This document shows, piece by piece, positions 1-12,535 of a stretch of 64,000 bases of DNA. Location of the stretch: NCBI GenBank assembly GCA_036897625.1, contig JAYMTA010000002.1, positions 1 through 64,000 on the forward strand, in the 5' to 3' direction. This DNA comes from Pelargonium cotyledonis (Eukaryota; Streptophyta; Magnoliopsida; Geraniales; Geraniaceae). The translations under genes were made by a program, and so were the position numbers. Numbering within the stretch: the stretch's first letter is position 1; each line of letters starts with the position of its first letter. The notes under the pieces were generated by a model, which saw only the letters and a program-made list of their open reading frames with translations, searched no databases and was not told the DNA's origin.

Positions 1-55
1 ATCAGAACTTTTTCACTCTCATTCTACAGATAGCTAGCCAGTGTACTTGACTTAA

Positions 56-125
56 GACGAAAAGAGACTTGAACCTTTGAATGTTTATTAATAGAACTAG
101 TGCTTTACCACTCGGATATACCACA
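56..125 (-). pseudogene. trnQ-like tRNA relic
   Basis: On the minus strand it begins TGTGGTATATCC, has the D-arm GAGTGGTAAAGCA and ends with the T-arm core AAAGGTTCAAGTC. These match the order and spacing of mitochondrial trnQ. The middle (ATTAATAAACATTC) forms no anticodon stem and no anticodon can be read. One of four trnQ-like copies. Confidence 0.5.
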
Positions 126-585
126 TAAATAGAATCGCTCACTTTTCTACTCCTTACTACATTGCAAAGACTGAATCTAAATAAATCTCTTTCTATATAG
201 AATAAAAGGAAGGTAAACAGACAGAGGAGAAAGTAACTCACTGTGTACTTGACTAATAACTAGTAAACTGAAAGTCAACAAGAAAGTCTTAGACTAAGAA
301 ACTGATAAATGAATACCTATTATTATATAAGGAATTTCAAAAACCAAATTGAATTGATGTAGATAATTCAGGAGTCGAAACCGTACTAAAGCACTCACAA
401 GGCTCCTCTTAGAATGGCTAGCTCCAAAAGAAAGATGTGGAATTTGGGTTAGTTACAGCTCTAAACCAAGGTGAAGAGTCAAATCATTCTATTTACCTTG
501 GATTAGGAATGCATTGAGGCAAGTTTATCTTGTGTTTGAGTGAGGGATTTGCTGGCTTGAACACGCGAATGGCAAGGTTTATCTT

Positions 586-651
586 GGAAAGGAAGTGGCA
601 TTTGAACCAACACCCGTTCTCACTTTACCGACTGCTTTAACCACAAGAAAC
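586..651 (-). pseudogene. tRNA-like relic, identity unknown
   Basis: The minus strand shows D-arm-like GTGGTTAAAGCA and T-arm-like GTTGGTTCAAATGCCA at about tRNA spacing. The anticodon region (GGTAAAGTGAGAAC) does not pair, and the acceptor ends are not complementary. The T-arm resembles elongator trnM (ATTGGTTCAAAT), but the assignment is weak. Confidence 0.35.
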
Positions 652-1418
652 GAGTGTTTTGGATCCTACGGGCTCCCATGTATCCCTTCTCTGTACTTAT
701 AGGTGCGCATTTTCTATAACCGGAATGTCCCTTAATAAATGTTAAGAATTCTTTAGACTTATGTATAATGATTACCGTAAAGACCCCGGGATACCCTCCC
801 ACCCGCAACCAGTATAATAGCGGAATCTTGTTTACGCCTATATCAGTATATCCCTTTCATTAGGTTCTTAGTAAAGCTAATTGGATTATCTAGATTATCA
901 TTCTTTATTTCCCAGCAGAGTTTACGAGTATTCACTTTTGAGAAAGGAATTCTGTTAAACTATTTAATAAATCTAAGTTTGTTTCTTAGAAATTCGACCT
1001 CTATAAATGTAGTTCTTAGGCAAGAGGGAAAGGGTTTTAATCTGTTATATCTTAAATACCGGAGTCCTGTTAAAGGTTTAGAGATATTGAGGGACTCCTA
1101 GTTTAAGTATATTTATTTAGGGTTTCTCTGTTTTCAAGGCTAATCAAGTTCTGACCAAAGTAACACAATTCGACTACTAGGAGACACCTTAAAAAGCGGG
1201 AGGTTTTACTACTTAATAGGGTTTTTTGTATAAGTATAATTATTACTACATAAATAGGTCCTCCTTAATTAGTTTAATACTTAACGATTTCTAGTGGCAT
1301 ATAAAGCAAGGTTGTACTACAAAACTTAAAGAGGAAAAAACTAACTTCTAATTTTGGTTCTCATAGTACAAGAGAATAGCTCCGCCTTATGTAAAATGTA
1401 ACTTTAATAATACCTTGT
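652..1418. other. no gene seen
   Basis: AT-rich sequence without a recognisable gene or RNA. A GGGACTCC word lies at 1091-1098, one of many short GGANTCC-type words in the window. Confidence 0.4.
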
Positions 1419-1496
1419 CGGAGGTTATAGTTGGATTAGAATCTATAACCAATCAGTTAACAATCGAATACTCTACCCATTAAGCTACCCCTACCG
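1419..1496 (-). pseudogene. trnN(GUU)-like relic
   Basis: The minus strand reads GTAGCTTAATGGGTAGAGTATTCGATTGTTAACTGATTGG in short overlap with trnN (GTAGCTCAGTGGTAGAGC and GGCTGTTAACTGATTGG), with anticodon GTT. The acceptor CGG(T)AGG pairs with CCTCCG around one bulged T, and the D-stem GCTT/GAGT pairs with wobbles. The anticodon stem has at least two mismatches. The T-arm is a long GGTTATAG/CTATAACC hairpin with a 12-nt loop instead of 7. Best preserved of three trnN-like copies; a functional, highly divergent tRNA cannot be ruled out. Confidence 0.55.
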
Positions 1497-4400
1497 CTAA
1501 TTTAAGGCAACTGGACCCCCCCTTATCCTTTTGAGTACATACAGTCTAATACACTTTTTGGGGTAAGTTTTTATTTTTTAACGGATCCTTTATAGTATAG
1601 TTCGGTGCGGTCGCTCGTTAGTGAATCCTGGTCAATACACGAGCTTTGTACTAATAAAGGGATTCTTAGGATTTTTAAGTTTTTTAAGTAGAATCACTTA
1701 TATTAATATAAAAATTTATCCTATAGTGAATACGCTATAAAAGTTAAGGTATAAAAGAGAGGCTCCATGTAGTAAAGTCAAGCGATAGATCAGTTACCTA
1801 AGAATTCTATATAAAGAGGTAAATACGAATCTACAAGCAAACAAGGCCTCTAGGGTGAGCTGCTACTCTAATCAGACTTTTAAACTGTCTGAAAAAAGTT
1901 TAGTATATCTTGAACATATTTACTCTTTCTCGAATAGATCAGAGTATTAGGAACTCTAAGTTATAACTTTGATAAAGGGCGATAACTTTAAGACCGCTTA
2001 GTTTTTTTAACTACTCAGACTATAAATATTAGAAATATCCTCGTGGTTTTAACATCGCAATTCTTTAGATAAGGTTTTGGAAGTGTAAATTCTCTAAACA
2101 GTACATGTATCCCAATTTGGGGGAGTAAGCAGACAAAGAATTTCTTACTAATCTTCGGAGCTATGCCCTTAGTGATCTTGCCCTTACTCTACTAATATAG
2201 AAAGTTCCTTTACCTTTTACTACAGAGTCCCGCATTAGAAGCATCTAAACCTTGGATACAATAGGGATTACTCTTCATCTTTAAAACTTTCTTTATTGAG
2301 AATACAAAACCATAAAACAGGAAATCCGGACTCTTTTTTTGAATTGAGTAAATCTAGCTCGTCTCGTCTTAATGGGTATACTTAATTGTAAAGAAGAACT
2401 CCTTCTATCCACTACTTTAGAAAACCGCGCTTAAAAACCCCGGGACTCCTCAAAAACACTGGCTAAACAAGCAAACCCTAAGCTTAAGAGATTTTAGTTA
2501 TAAAAGGGACACCGGTATTAATATCTGGTAAAAAGCTCTGTCTAATAGGTAGAATTTCTCCTGCAATCTCTTTCTCTTTACTTCCCATTAAAATTTCTAG
2601 ATTTAGGGTAATCCTTGGATAGATTAATATACATAATTTGGTAATTACTAAGCGTAGGGATGTTCACATCAACGTGAAAGACTGATCCGACTAAACATTT
2701 GTTTGTAGGATACTACAAAACTGAAAAGCTTTATAAATAAATTAAGCAAGTTGCTCCCTTTTCTTTTTTATCCACCTTTTCTCGACACCCCCTCCTAAAC
2801 AATTTACCAGTACTCAAAGCAAAGGAAATCTAATTTAGATTTTAATAGCTATTACGGAACTCAATCGGAATATTAAGACGTAATTTAGGTATTTCGGAGG
2901 TACACAATAATATATAATTAACCATCTTACTCGCATAAGAAATGGTACGAAAAACTGTATGGGGAATTTGGAACTCAGAGCTAATGTATTGGTAAAATGT
3001 CCAATCACACTCAATTTTTATAGATTATACAAAGTGCTATAGCTACATTATATTGCAATATGACTTAGGATTAGCAGCTTAGTGGGAACTCCCAAACCAA
3101 GAGAAACAACTAAGATAAGAGTAAACTTTTAGATGGATTGTACGGCCCATATAATCACTTTCGGGGGCTCCCCGATATGCTTTTAATAATACATTTTTAC
3201 AATAAACAGAGCTTTTTCTATATTTTACCTTGTGCGGTAATATATAGAAAATTGAATGCTGGTAGGACTCGCGGAAGCCTTTATCTTTTAGTTAATTGCT
3301 TCTCAGCTTTGTTGAATTCCTCTCAAAAAGTATCTATTAATTAGTAAAAACTGGAATGGACACATGAAATTCGTATCAATCAGTAAAATAAATGTAGTTT
3401 TCTTATTCACATTATATGCTTGATAAAGGAAAAAGAATTAGGTCCGGGGGACCACCCTGAGTTATGTCGAATTCGATAGTGAATGAAATCAAAAACCCTG
3501 AGACCGAGCTATACTAAAAGAGTTCTTTTGATTCTTTTATAATACTAAACCTATATATTTTTCTATACGGTTCCGGTATACCAACAGAGATTTCTTTTTA
3601 TATGCCAAGCCTTTAAACGAGAAGGCACTTTCGCGCAAATAAGGAGAATTAGTAAAAAATAGGAGGAGATTCTCTTTATGAAGGCGCTTAATGCTCCCTT
3701 TTAATTCTATACTTATTGGGACTCCCTTGTAGAGACTTAGAAAAAGTTTACCTAGTCTTAGACACCGCATAAGAGACCCCTTTTATAACAGGAATATCAA
3801 TAATTTATAAAGAAAGCCTATCCTTTTACTAGACTCACCCGCATTCTCCTGTAGGAACTAATAAAGAAATCCTATGGAAATCCAATATCCCTCTATCTAT
3901 AGTTGTTTCTAGTACTAGAAATCCCACCCTTGACTTGAAGCTAAATACCTATTGAAATACCCTAAATGTAACCTTTATACTAATAGTAAGTAGTCTTTCC
4001 CGCAATCCTTAAACGAGACTTTAGAAACAAGAAATCTCCTAGTGAAAAAGGGGTCCGGTCGATTAAGGAAAAGGTTATACTATATAATTATTAAACCAAA
4101 AGGTTTACTTAAATAGTAAAAATATACAAAAGGGGTTATTTAACAAATTCTCGTCAAGCAAACTCGTCTAAATTCCCTAAGGTTCTAAATGAGGATATTC
4201 CAGTAACTTATAATACTTAAATCAATTTTTAAATAAAGAGATAGTAAGTGTGGAACCCCATTTCCTGTATTCTGAAAGTGTTTTTAATGTAGGAGTAGAT
4301 TTCTTGGTGTAAAGTGTCGAAATAAGGGCCTAATATCTTATTCATTCATAAATCCGTTTACAGTTATAAGTGATAAAAAAGGGATGGTCTCTGAAATACT

Positions 4401-7400
4401 ATAGCAATTTTCAGGTATTATTAGTTAATATGTACTTGATCGGGAATTTAATCGTAATAAGAGTTTAAAGAAAGCAAGGATCACAGCGCAGGACACTTGA
4501 GAGGGGAATAACCGGTCGATGGTTAAAAAGGAGTAATTAAAGTATTAATACCCACACTAAACTCTAATTTTTTATACTCCAAAGCCATAAAAGACCCGAC
4601 TCAAAAAGTAAAGTGGCTAATAAATCGTAATTACGTCAGGTGAAAGAGAATTAAAAAAAATCTAGATGTAAGAGGATCTAACTCCAATAGGCATCCTACT
4701 TTAAGTAAAACGCAGTAAAGTAGTTAGTTAGAAGGGTAATATAGACAGATTAACTAAGAATTTTCAGTAACTCAGAGAAAATAACAAAATATCTGGCTAG
4801 GCTAATAGGGTTAGCTTAATCTCTCTTTAATAACAGGTTTGGGAAGCAGGAATATGCTAAGGAACTTTTTAAAGTTAGATAGTAAGTAGAATACCCCCCC
4901 AGGAATTTGATTCTCTCTTTTTGAAAAGGCATTAAGATAAATAGAAAAAGGGATCCTCTTAGGCTTTAAATATTACGTTTTCCTTAGGTTTTACTCTGTG
5001 TAGAATTTATTAAGTATGAAGGATTTGTTTGCAAATACAAGGGTTCCTACCCTGTATAAAAAGGATACGGCTATTAACTTCTAAATAATACGAATTCTAG
5101 CTTAAGCAGTTTTCTTGGGAGTTTTTAGTCAAATTTGTGTAACTAAATTATGAAAGATAAACATCTATTTTTGTAAATAGAGTCAAATTCCCCACCCAAA
5201 AGAAACTCATAGAACCTACTAAACCCTTTTTCTCCTATGCCCTGTTGGTATTTAACCCTGTCCATGCAGCTGCTTTTCCTGGTGCTCTACCGAGAAAGAA
5301 ATAGTTAATATATTGAGAATACTAAACGATTTCTTATGTTACAACGTGATACAAAGAACTCACGGGAAGAGTATTTAAAAATTGACTGTATCCTAAACTA
5401 AAAGTCCTACCTAATTGGGAAGGGAAGGCTGTTATATAATTCGTGTTTCAGGAGACTCTTCTTTATTGGTTTTATACTAGCTTTCCGAAAAAGATAAATA
5501 AGCAGAGATAGAACCAAGGATATCCATAGAAACTTATTCTATCCAAGGATTCCTAACTAGATCTTTGTGCAATTTCTGTAGCTTTCCCGACTTATAAGAT
5601 AAACACTAAACACTGGTGGAATTTATTAGTATTTAAGAAAAAGATAAGTAGAATAATCATAACTAGCTTTATAAGTTGAAGATAACTGTACTTAGTTCTT
5701 GTTATATATCTTACAAATTAAGGAACTTATAGAAAGTGAGCTACTCCCAAATTATAGGTTTTAAGTTCTAGGGTATGCTCTTTGAACCCTAGCTTTTTAT
5801 TGTTATTAATCCTTTTTTTTTAGTAATGAATTAATCTAAGACTGGGAAATCTAAGTATTGTCTTATACTAGCCCCAGAGTTACTCTATAACCTTTGTGAA
5901 TTTCTTTATACTTTATAGGCGGGGAGCCCTCAATAAGATAACAAACTTTATACAAGGTCAAAAATAATAAGAGTTTTCAAAGGCATTAGACTCAATTTCA
6001 TAAACAAGAAATCAGGTAGAAAGATAACGAGCAGAAAAATCTAATGGGAAACTTGAACTTAGGCTTATATTATCCAATAATTGGGTAGTCAAATCCCCCC
6101 CACTGGATATGGAATAGGAGAAACCCTCTTTTATTACTCCCAGATGGTTTGGAGACTTGCATTCTAGTTTTTTAAGAAACTTTTAAAAGAGAATTATTAC
6201 CTAAGTACGAAAGTCTTAAATTAAACAAGGTCAACTTGTGTTTTCTTTGGCTACTATAGTTCTTGTTATAGCTTAGAAGTAATGTAACTATTGTTTTGCT
6301 GAGCACAAGTGGGTACTCTAAATTCTTTTGTTTCTGTTCTTAAATTTAGTACTAAAAACGTGTCTTAACCGTGTCATTTAGATAAAGGGAGCCTTGTTGT
6401 TATACTATTTTTATACTAAAAAAAGATATAAAGATACTCATTTTACTTAGATATTAACAGCAAAAATATAAAGAAAAGGTGGATTACATACCGGAGTTCC
6501 CATAGCCAGTTTCTGAACTTGTATTAATTTTTTATTCTAAACTCCCCGATACAAAAGGGTTGAGCGACTAATGACAAATAAATTTCGTGACGTGAAAGCA
6601 TGCTGCAACTATAATCCGTGATATCTGATAGTATATTCCTTATTTTTTCTTTACTGATGTATGTATGTAAATTTCATGGTAAACTTAATCATGTCTAAGT
6701 CGAAGCAATAGAGTTAATAATAGGTTTTATACGCTAATTAGCCAATCCCCTCTTGTTTTGAAGTGATGTCAAATTCCTAAGTTTACTACACATAATAGAA
6801 GTTCCTATGAAGGGAATTTAGAGTTCTAACTATTAGTGTTAATATACTCTGAATTACCAATATAATATATAAGAAAAAAATATTCCGATTTTTATTCTAA
6901 GGTTTCTAATTGTTTCTTTTTCCTTAGTACTCAGTATACTTAATTTTATAGTATCGGTAAAAAAACTAAAGTGAAGTTATAACAGAAGCTTAATAAAGGG
7001 AAGCTTTAGGCTATAGTATGTTCGTTTGAGTTTGATAAAGAAGTTCCCTTTATGTAAGTTGTTAGTATGTGATAGAGAGAAAGTTAAGCGAGTTCTTTCA
7101 TAATTAAGAATGGCGGTTATCTCTTTATAAAGTCTTTGGGGTATAAGACTACAAGCATATAGAATCCAGTTACGGTTCGGTTTAAAGGGGTCCAAGTTAA
7201 TTTGTGTATTATAACAAGAATAGATTCGGTAAAGTTATAGCTTTTCCATAAATAAAATCATTTTTTTGTTTGGGCAGTCCTTTATCAATTTTAGAATTAG
7301 AAATTTTTATTAATAAAAAAGATTTTCACTTGGTAGATTTGAGGGCGACCCTCTATATAAAAAGGAGGGGTTCTCGCCAGAAATATCTTAAATACCGAGT

Positions 7401-10391
7401 TTGTTTAAAGTACACAAAAAAGAGCGCTCTTCTCTAGGATATTCTTCTTAAATTAGTTCAACTGATACCTACGAATACAGAGAACTCTTGGATAAACATA
7501 ACCCTTACAAAATCTAATTAAGTACCACTCTGTAATTTGGGTATGCTTTTCTTTGCTTGTTAGCTACTTTACTTATACTTTTACTAGAAAAAAAAAGGGG
7601 GGATACTAAGGATCTTTCACATATCGTGTACATACAAGGGATCTACTAGAGTTTTGAGTCAAACTTTCTTTCTATTCGAAGCCTAGCCCCGTTTCAAAGG
7701 CCCGTTAAATTAAGAAGCCTCTCTTCTCTTCTATTGCAAGGTCTCACCAAACAAACAATTTTTTTTTATTAATAACTCCGCCCAGTCCCAAATAGAGTAA
7801 TATATACTGAGCCTCTGTCCTCCTTTAACAAAGAAAAGACTTCTTCTTATTAACTTGCTAAAAATGAGGACTCTGATATGCTTTTACTACTTGTGGATTA
7901 AACTCGAAATAATGAAGAACCTTTGAATGAAAGCTAAACGAGCGGAATTCCTTATTCATATGAGGGATCATAGGCGGAAAGCTCTAAAGTTGTGAAGAAA
8001 AGTATGCGTTTTGATAAGATTATATAATATCGGATTTGTACTAAAAACTGGGTTACTCAGCAAGAGATTGACTAGAATACTTTAATTATAATTTAATAAA
8101 TTGGCAAACTTCTAGCCTTTCCTAAACACGAATTCTCTAGGGCGTCTAAATATATACTCGACCCATAATAAGATTAAAGAATAACAAAAAGGATACTCGC
8201 AATTTATTTACAGAAATTCCTTGAGAGGGCCTCATTAGAAATATATAAACTTAAGGGTTATATAATATAAGAAAGAGGTCTCAGAAATATTAAGAAGATA
8301 CCTTTCTTTTGTAAAGAGAAAGGAATCTCTATTCTAGTCTGTCTATAGTATAATACTAAACTTTTTAATTTATTGGGACCGAGAACCCACCAGTTTAAAA
8401 TCAGTTAGCTTTAATCTTTTACCTTATACGTACAACTATTGTATTTTCGGGTAAACTCAAAGAACCACAGGGAATCCAGTTGTAGTTAATATGTAAAATA
8501 TATTCAGTGATACTTTGACAAACAGACACAATAAAATAGTAACTTATATTTACTGAGATTTCTATACGAGGGCGTTTCGACTCTTCCTCACCAGCGAGCG
8601 GGTTTTTCCTCTTGAAAAGATAGAGAGTATTTACAACAAGGAATCCAATGAGCTATTATAAGGTTTAGAGTAAATTATAATCATAATCACCTAATAAAGA
8701 TAAGGACAGCTATTATTATTATATGAAATAGAGATTTGCTTTGGTTTAAAAGGCTTTCTTATAACAGTCTACTTTTTTATAACTGCTTTCCCCTCTTATA
8801 AGGGCTCCTTTGTTGTAACGTAGTTTAGGAGTTTATCAGATACGCCCGAGAGTTTCTTAATTGGCATTAGTTACTGTGTCAACACTTATGTAAAAAAAGT
8901 ACTCCTTTTGTATAATAAGTTATACGATTCCCGGCTGTGTAGAAATTGCAACACAAGAGTGTGTGTCTACTTTAGCTGTGGATTCAAGGGTAAACCTTAA
9001 AAACTAAGGGTTTAGTTAACCTGGTTTTTAAAGCTTAAAAAGCTAGTCAGTTAAGAGCTCCCTTTTTACATGAGAGCTCGTAGGCAAGCTTGTTTGGAAA
9101 TGAAGTTTATAGGTTACTAGGAATAAGTTAACAAGTTACTGGAACCCTCAAATCGACTACTCTCGTTAGAATATAATTTCGGAAAGTTTGATTACAAATT
9201 TAGATATTCCTTACTTTTTAAATTACAAATCCCTATAATAATTATTTGAGAAAAATAAAACAGAGAATCGGCATTAGTTTGACTAACTTAAAAGAATAAC
9301 TTGGTCCTTTGTCTAGTACTCTCCTGCTTTGAGACAGGTTCCTGTAGAACCCGGCATAGAATAAAAATCTGTTTTAGAATTAGACTTTATTACAAGAACT
9401 TAATGCTTGTTTAAACTCTTTACTTTTTTATTCATCAGAGATACTCCTAAATCCTGATTAGAAAACAATACCCAGTATAAAATCTTTATATTAATTAGTC
9501 TTTCTGTACTTAATCAAAGAGAAAGCTTTGTTAACAAAGCTTTAAAAATGAAAGAAATCGCTTAGTTTGGAGGGTATTCTTTATATGGGCTTACCTTATA
9601 AAGCCTTGTCTACTAGAAATAGAGTATATTAAATATGCTTTAAGGGTTCCCCCGCTTACTTTCTTTGCTCGGTAGGTAAGGTAATAGTTTAACGTAAGTT
9701 AAAGTAAGGGAGTCCAGGGAAGCAAATTCCTTAGAAAGTCTTTCCTAATGGGGGTTCTAAGTAAAGGGTGCTTATCGATAGCAGATTTTATTATAATAAG
9801 AATTTATAGAAAATCTAGATTATTTAATCCTTATCTTTCCCCGCGCTTTTAGTAATTTTCTTCTAAACTCAATCGTTTCCTAGAGGACGTTACTTTTAAT
9901 AGTATATACATGGGTGTAGAAATGCTTTTCCTCCAAAGTGTTCCTCCTTACTATAGAGAAAACTCTAGGGTTAACTATAAAATACTCATCTTATTGTCTT
10001 TCTTTACTCTTGCGCGAAGAGCAAAATGTTGTTACAATATGACAAGTCCTGAATTTACCTCAACTTCAGAGATATGAGAAAGTATTCGATATTTATCTAT
10101 AGCCTTTACATAATTAGTTTAGTACTAATAACTTCCAAAGCTTACCCATAGTATCCGAGAGAAAGGTAAGTCTTTTTACGTATAACTGAGTTTAATAGGA
10201 TTTTACACGAATCTGGGATAATAAGCCCTGTTCCTCCAACTCGGGACGTGTGAAGGAAAGCGCACTTACCTTTTCAATAGAGAGCCTAACACGACATCTA
10301 CTACAATAGAAAAGCAAGCTACTCCCTAATCTGGAAAACCAAAATATCCGGGTAAATACCTCCCCTGGAATTTAACAAAGCTTTTCTTAAT
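1497..10391. other. gene desert, nothing recognised
   Basis: Almost 9 kb of AT-rich DNA on both strands with no tRNA, rRNA or protein signature that I can support. Open frames here are at most 77 codons and look random. The sequence is dotted with short near-palindromes of the GGANTCC type (for example 2442-2449 and 3718-3726). Confidence 0.4.
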
Positions 10392-10417
10392 GGGTGTATA
10401 GCTTAGTTGGTAGAGCA
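10392..10417 (+). pseudogene. trnK-like 5' half
   Basis: GGGTGTATAGCTTAGTTGG followed by TAGAGCA matches the acceptor strand and D-arm of plant mitochondrial trnK (GGGTGTATAGCTCAGTTGG). The following bases give no anticodon stem, and no T-arm is seen in the next 80 bp, so this is a truncated copy. Confidence 0.5.
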
Positions 10418-12251
10418 AGGAAACTAGAACTACTTATTCAAGAGTGCATTATCTACCAAGTTATTTCGAGATTCTCTATGTATTTGTTATCTTAGATCGG
10501 TTTTTTGTATCAAATTGCAGAGAATTTTACTATTTTTACCTATACGGGAGGTTGTTTATTTACTAGAATTCTACCGTAGCCAGCAGGCGATTAAGATAAG
10601 AGCTTCTTTTTTAAAGCACGCTTACTATTTGAAGTTTTCAGTTAAAAACTAAGCAGAATGGGGTATAGATATAGTAATTATTTAAACTACACAGCTAACT
10701 AGTATAAGGCATATCTAGAATTTCTTGATTGAAGCAGGCTATAAAAATAAAGAAAGGAGTTTTCATAATATAAGGAAATGCACTTTTCGCTGACACCACC
10801 CGTAAAAACCCCATTTTCAACGTCACTTATAGTTTTTGTACCTGGTATAAAATAATTGTTACCTCAAGCGTAATCCCGAAAGACTTAGCAGACTCTCGTT
10901 TTGTCAGCTTCTATTTGTTTAAAATTAGAACAGTAATGGCAACAAGAAACTCTAGAAAAGTCTAAATCACTCTCTATTTTACCCTCTATCTACCTACTCG
11001 GGCTCCTTCACTATTGATTAGCGATTCACTTGGGTACAAAACTCAAGGATATCAAATGTCCACGTCATTAAGTCAGAAAGAAACCCCCCCCTTGATGTAA
11101 TGTTTCCTATTTTCGGGTTATCTATATCAATTATATAAGTTTTCGAAGACAAGACTTGGTTTGTGACCATTGGAGGAAGTTAATTTCCATGTAACCTGGT
11201 TATAACTAAGCTAATAAAAATTTAGAATTAAAGTATTAGTTTGAAAACTCCTAATTTTTTTATGGAATTCATTAAGCTGTTGAGTTTTTTTGAAAGGAGC
11301 CCCCTTAGCTTTTTTACTTGTCTCCTATATCTGGATATAGGTATTTAGATAAGAAGACTTTAAAGAGCTTAACCAATACCATACTAAAATTACAGGTTTG
11401 CACCAATGGAATGACTTCCCTGGATTCTCTACAAATATAACCTATCATAGTAGGAGTATACGAAATTGCTGTGCCTTTTTGATACTATAAATTGTAATAA
11501 TTTTAAGGAAGTGTAAAATTTAGTAGCTTAAAGTTGTTGATATAGGGCTCTAGACTGGCATATAAAGCTTTAGCATCAACGGGTTTATCTTGATAGTTAA
11601 GAAAAATCACTAAAGAAAGGGGATTGACTTATGTACCCGGACGGCTCATAGGCTGTAGTATATTGTGTATGTAGTTGTCTGAAAAGTAGCTTGATGAAAT
11701 AAACCTGATTTTAGAATTGGTTTTGTAGCAAGCTAAAAGTAATTTGGGATCCCCTGGAAACGCTGGGAAGTGCGGTCCTTTAAGATCAAGGGCGGTATCC
11801 TTATGCGAGTTTTTGGTTAAATAATCTTGCAATTGAACTTTTACGTAATTATGAGGAGTTCTTCTATTTTTTCTCATCTTTGTGCTTGCCCACCTCTTTT
11901 TATTCTCTAAATTGTACAGTTAAAGGCTAAAAGTATGTTTAGCAAACACGTGCAAGTCGCTAACTTTGTGGGTACGGGGGTACCCGATTCTCGTGTATAA
12001 AATTTTATATTACAAGAGTCCTTATAGTATAATGTTTATAGCAAGACTTCTCTTGAAAATCTGATTAAAAAAAGTAAAAAAAAACTAGAGTATTAAGAGA
12101 GTAGTACCAGCTGTTTTTAAGGTGAATACTCAAGTTTAGGAGTGCTCATTAGTGTTAGAAATTCTTAAATAGAAATCAAAATTTTTAATAACTTCAGATC
12201 TAAGCCCGTCGAGTCGAGGAACTTAACCCAGAATGAAGAAAAGAAATTGGA
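10418..12251. other. no gene seen
   Basis: AT-rich. An 82-codon minus-strand frame at 11629-11877 begins with basic residues (MRKNRRTPHNYVKVQ) but matches no family I know; it is not counted as a gene. Confidence 0.35.
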
Positions 12252-12325
12252 ATTAACATTAACCAGTGGTAGATCAAAGTAATATAAGTCCCAATTTGTG
12301 GGTTCAAGTCCCCTTACAATTAACG
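12252..12325 (+). pseudogene. tRNA-like relic, identity unknown
   Basis: D-arm-like CCAGTGGTAGATCA and a good T-arm core GTGGGTTCAAGTCCCC are 30-odd bases apart, as in a class I tRNA. The intervening bases (AGTAATATAAGTCCC) make no anticodon stem, and the acceptor ends do not pair. Confidence 0.4.
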
Positions 12326-12466
12326 ACAGGCCCCTTAACGAATCCCCCCAAAATTTCACTTAGTATAGTAAAGAACCCCTATCTTTCATTGAAAAACTAA
12401 CAGGTTGATAACCTGAATCCGAGTAAGTTTGACGCAAAATACAAAAAAGTTGTCGATGTCAACTCT

Positions 12467-12535
12467 TGCCCAGATTTCTTATCGGTAGGACACCGGCGTC
12501 ATACATCTAAAGGCATTGGTTCGAAGCCCGCTCAA
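12467..12535 (+). pseudogene. trnM(CAU)-like relic
   Basis: It reads TCGGTAGGACACCGGC, then GTCATAC (CAT at the anticodon position), then GCATTGGTTCGAAGCCC. The 5' anticodon strand CCGGC has lost its partner; the 3' side reads ATCTA. The D and T arm cores are clear. Most like an elongator tRNA-Met or an isoleucine tRNA with CAU; decayed or in need of repair. Confidence 0.45.

Noticed and set aside
11005-11066. trnP-like words (TTGGGTACAAA after TTAGCG)
   Set aside because: Only the anticodon-loop word resembles trnP; neither arm pairs and no T-arm GGTTC is present.
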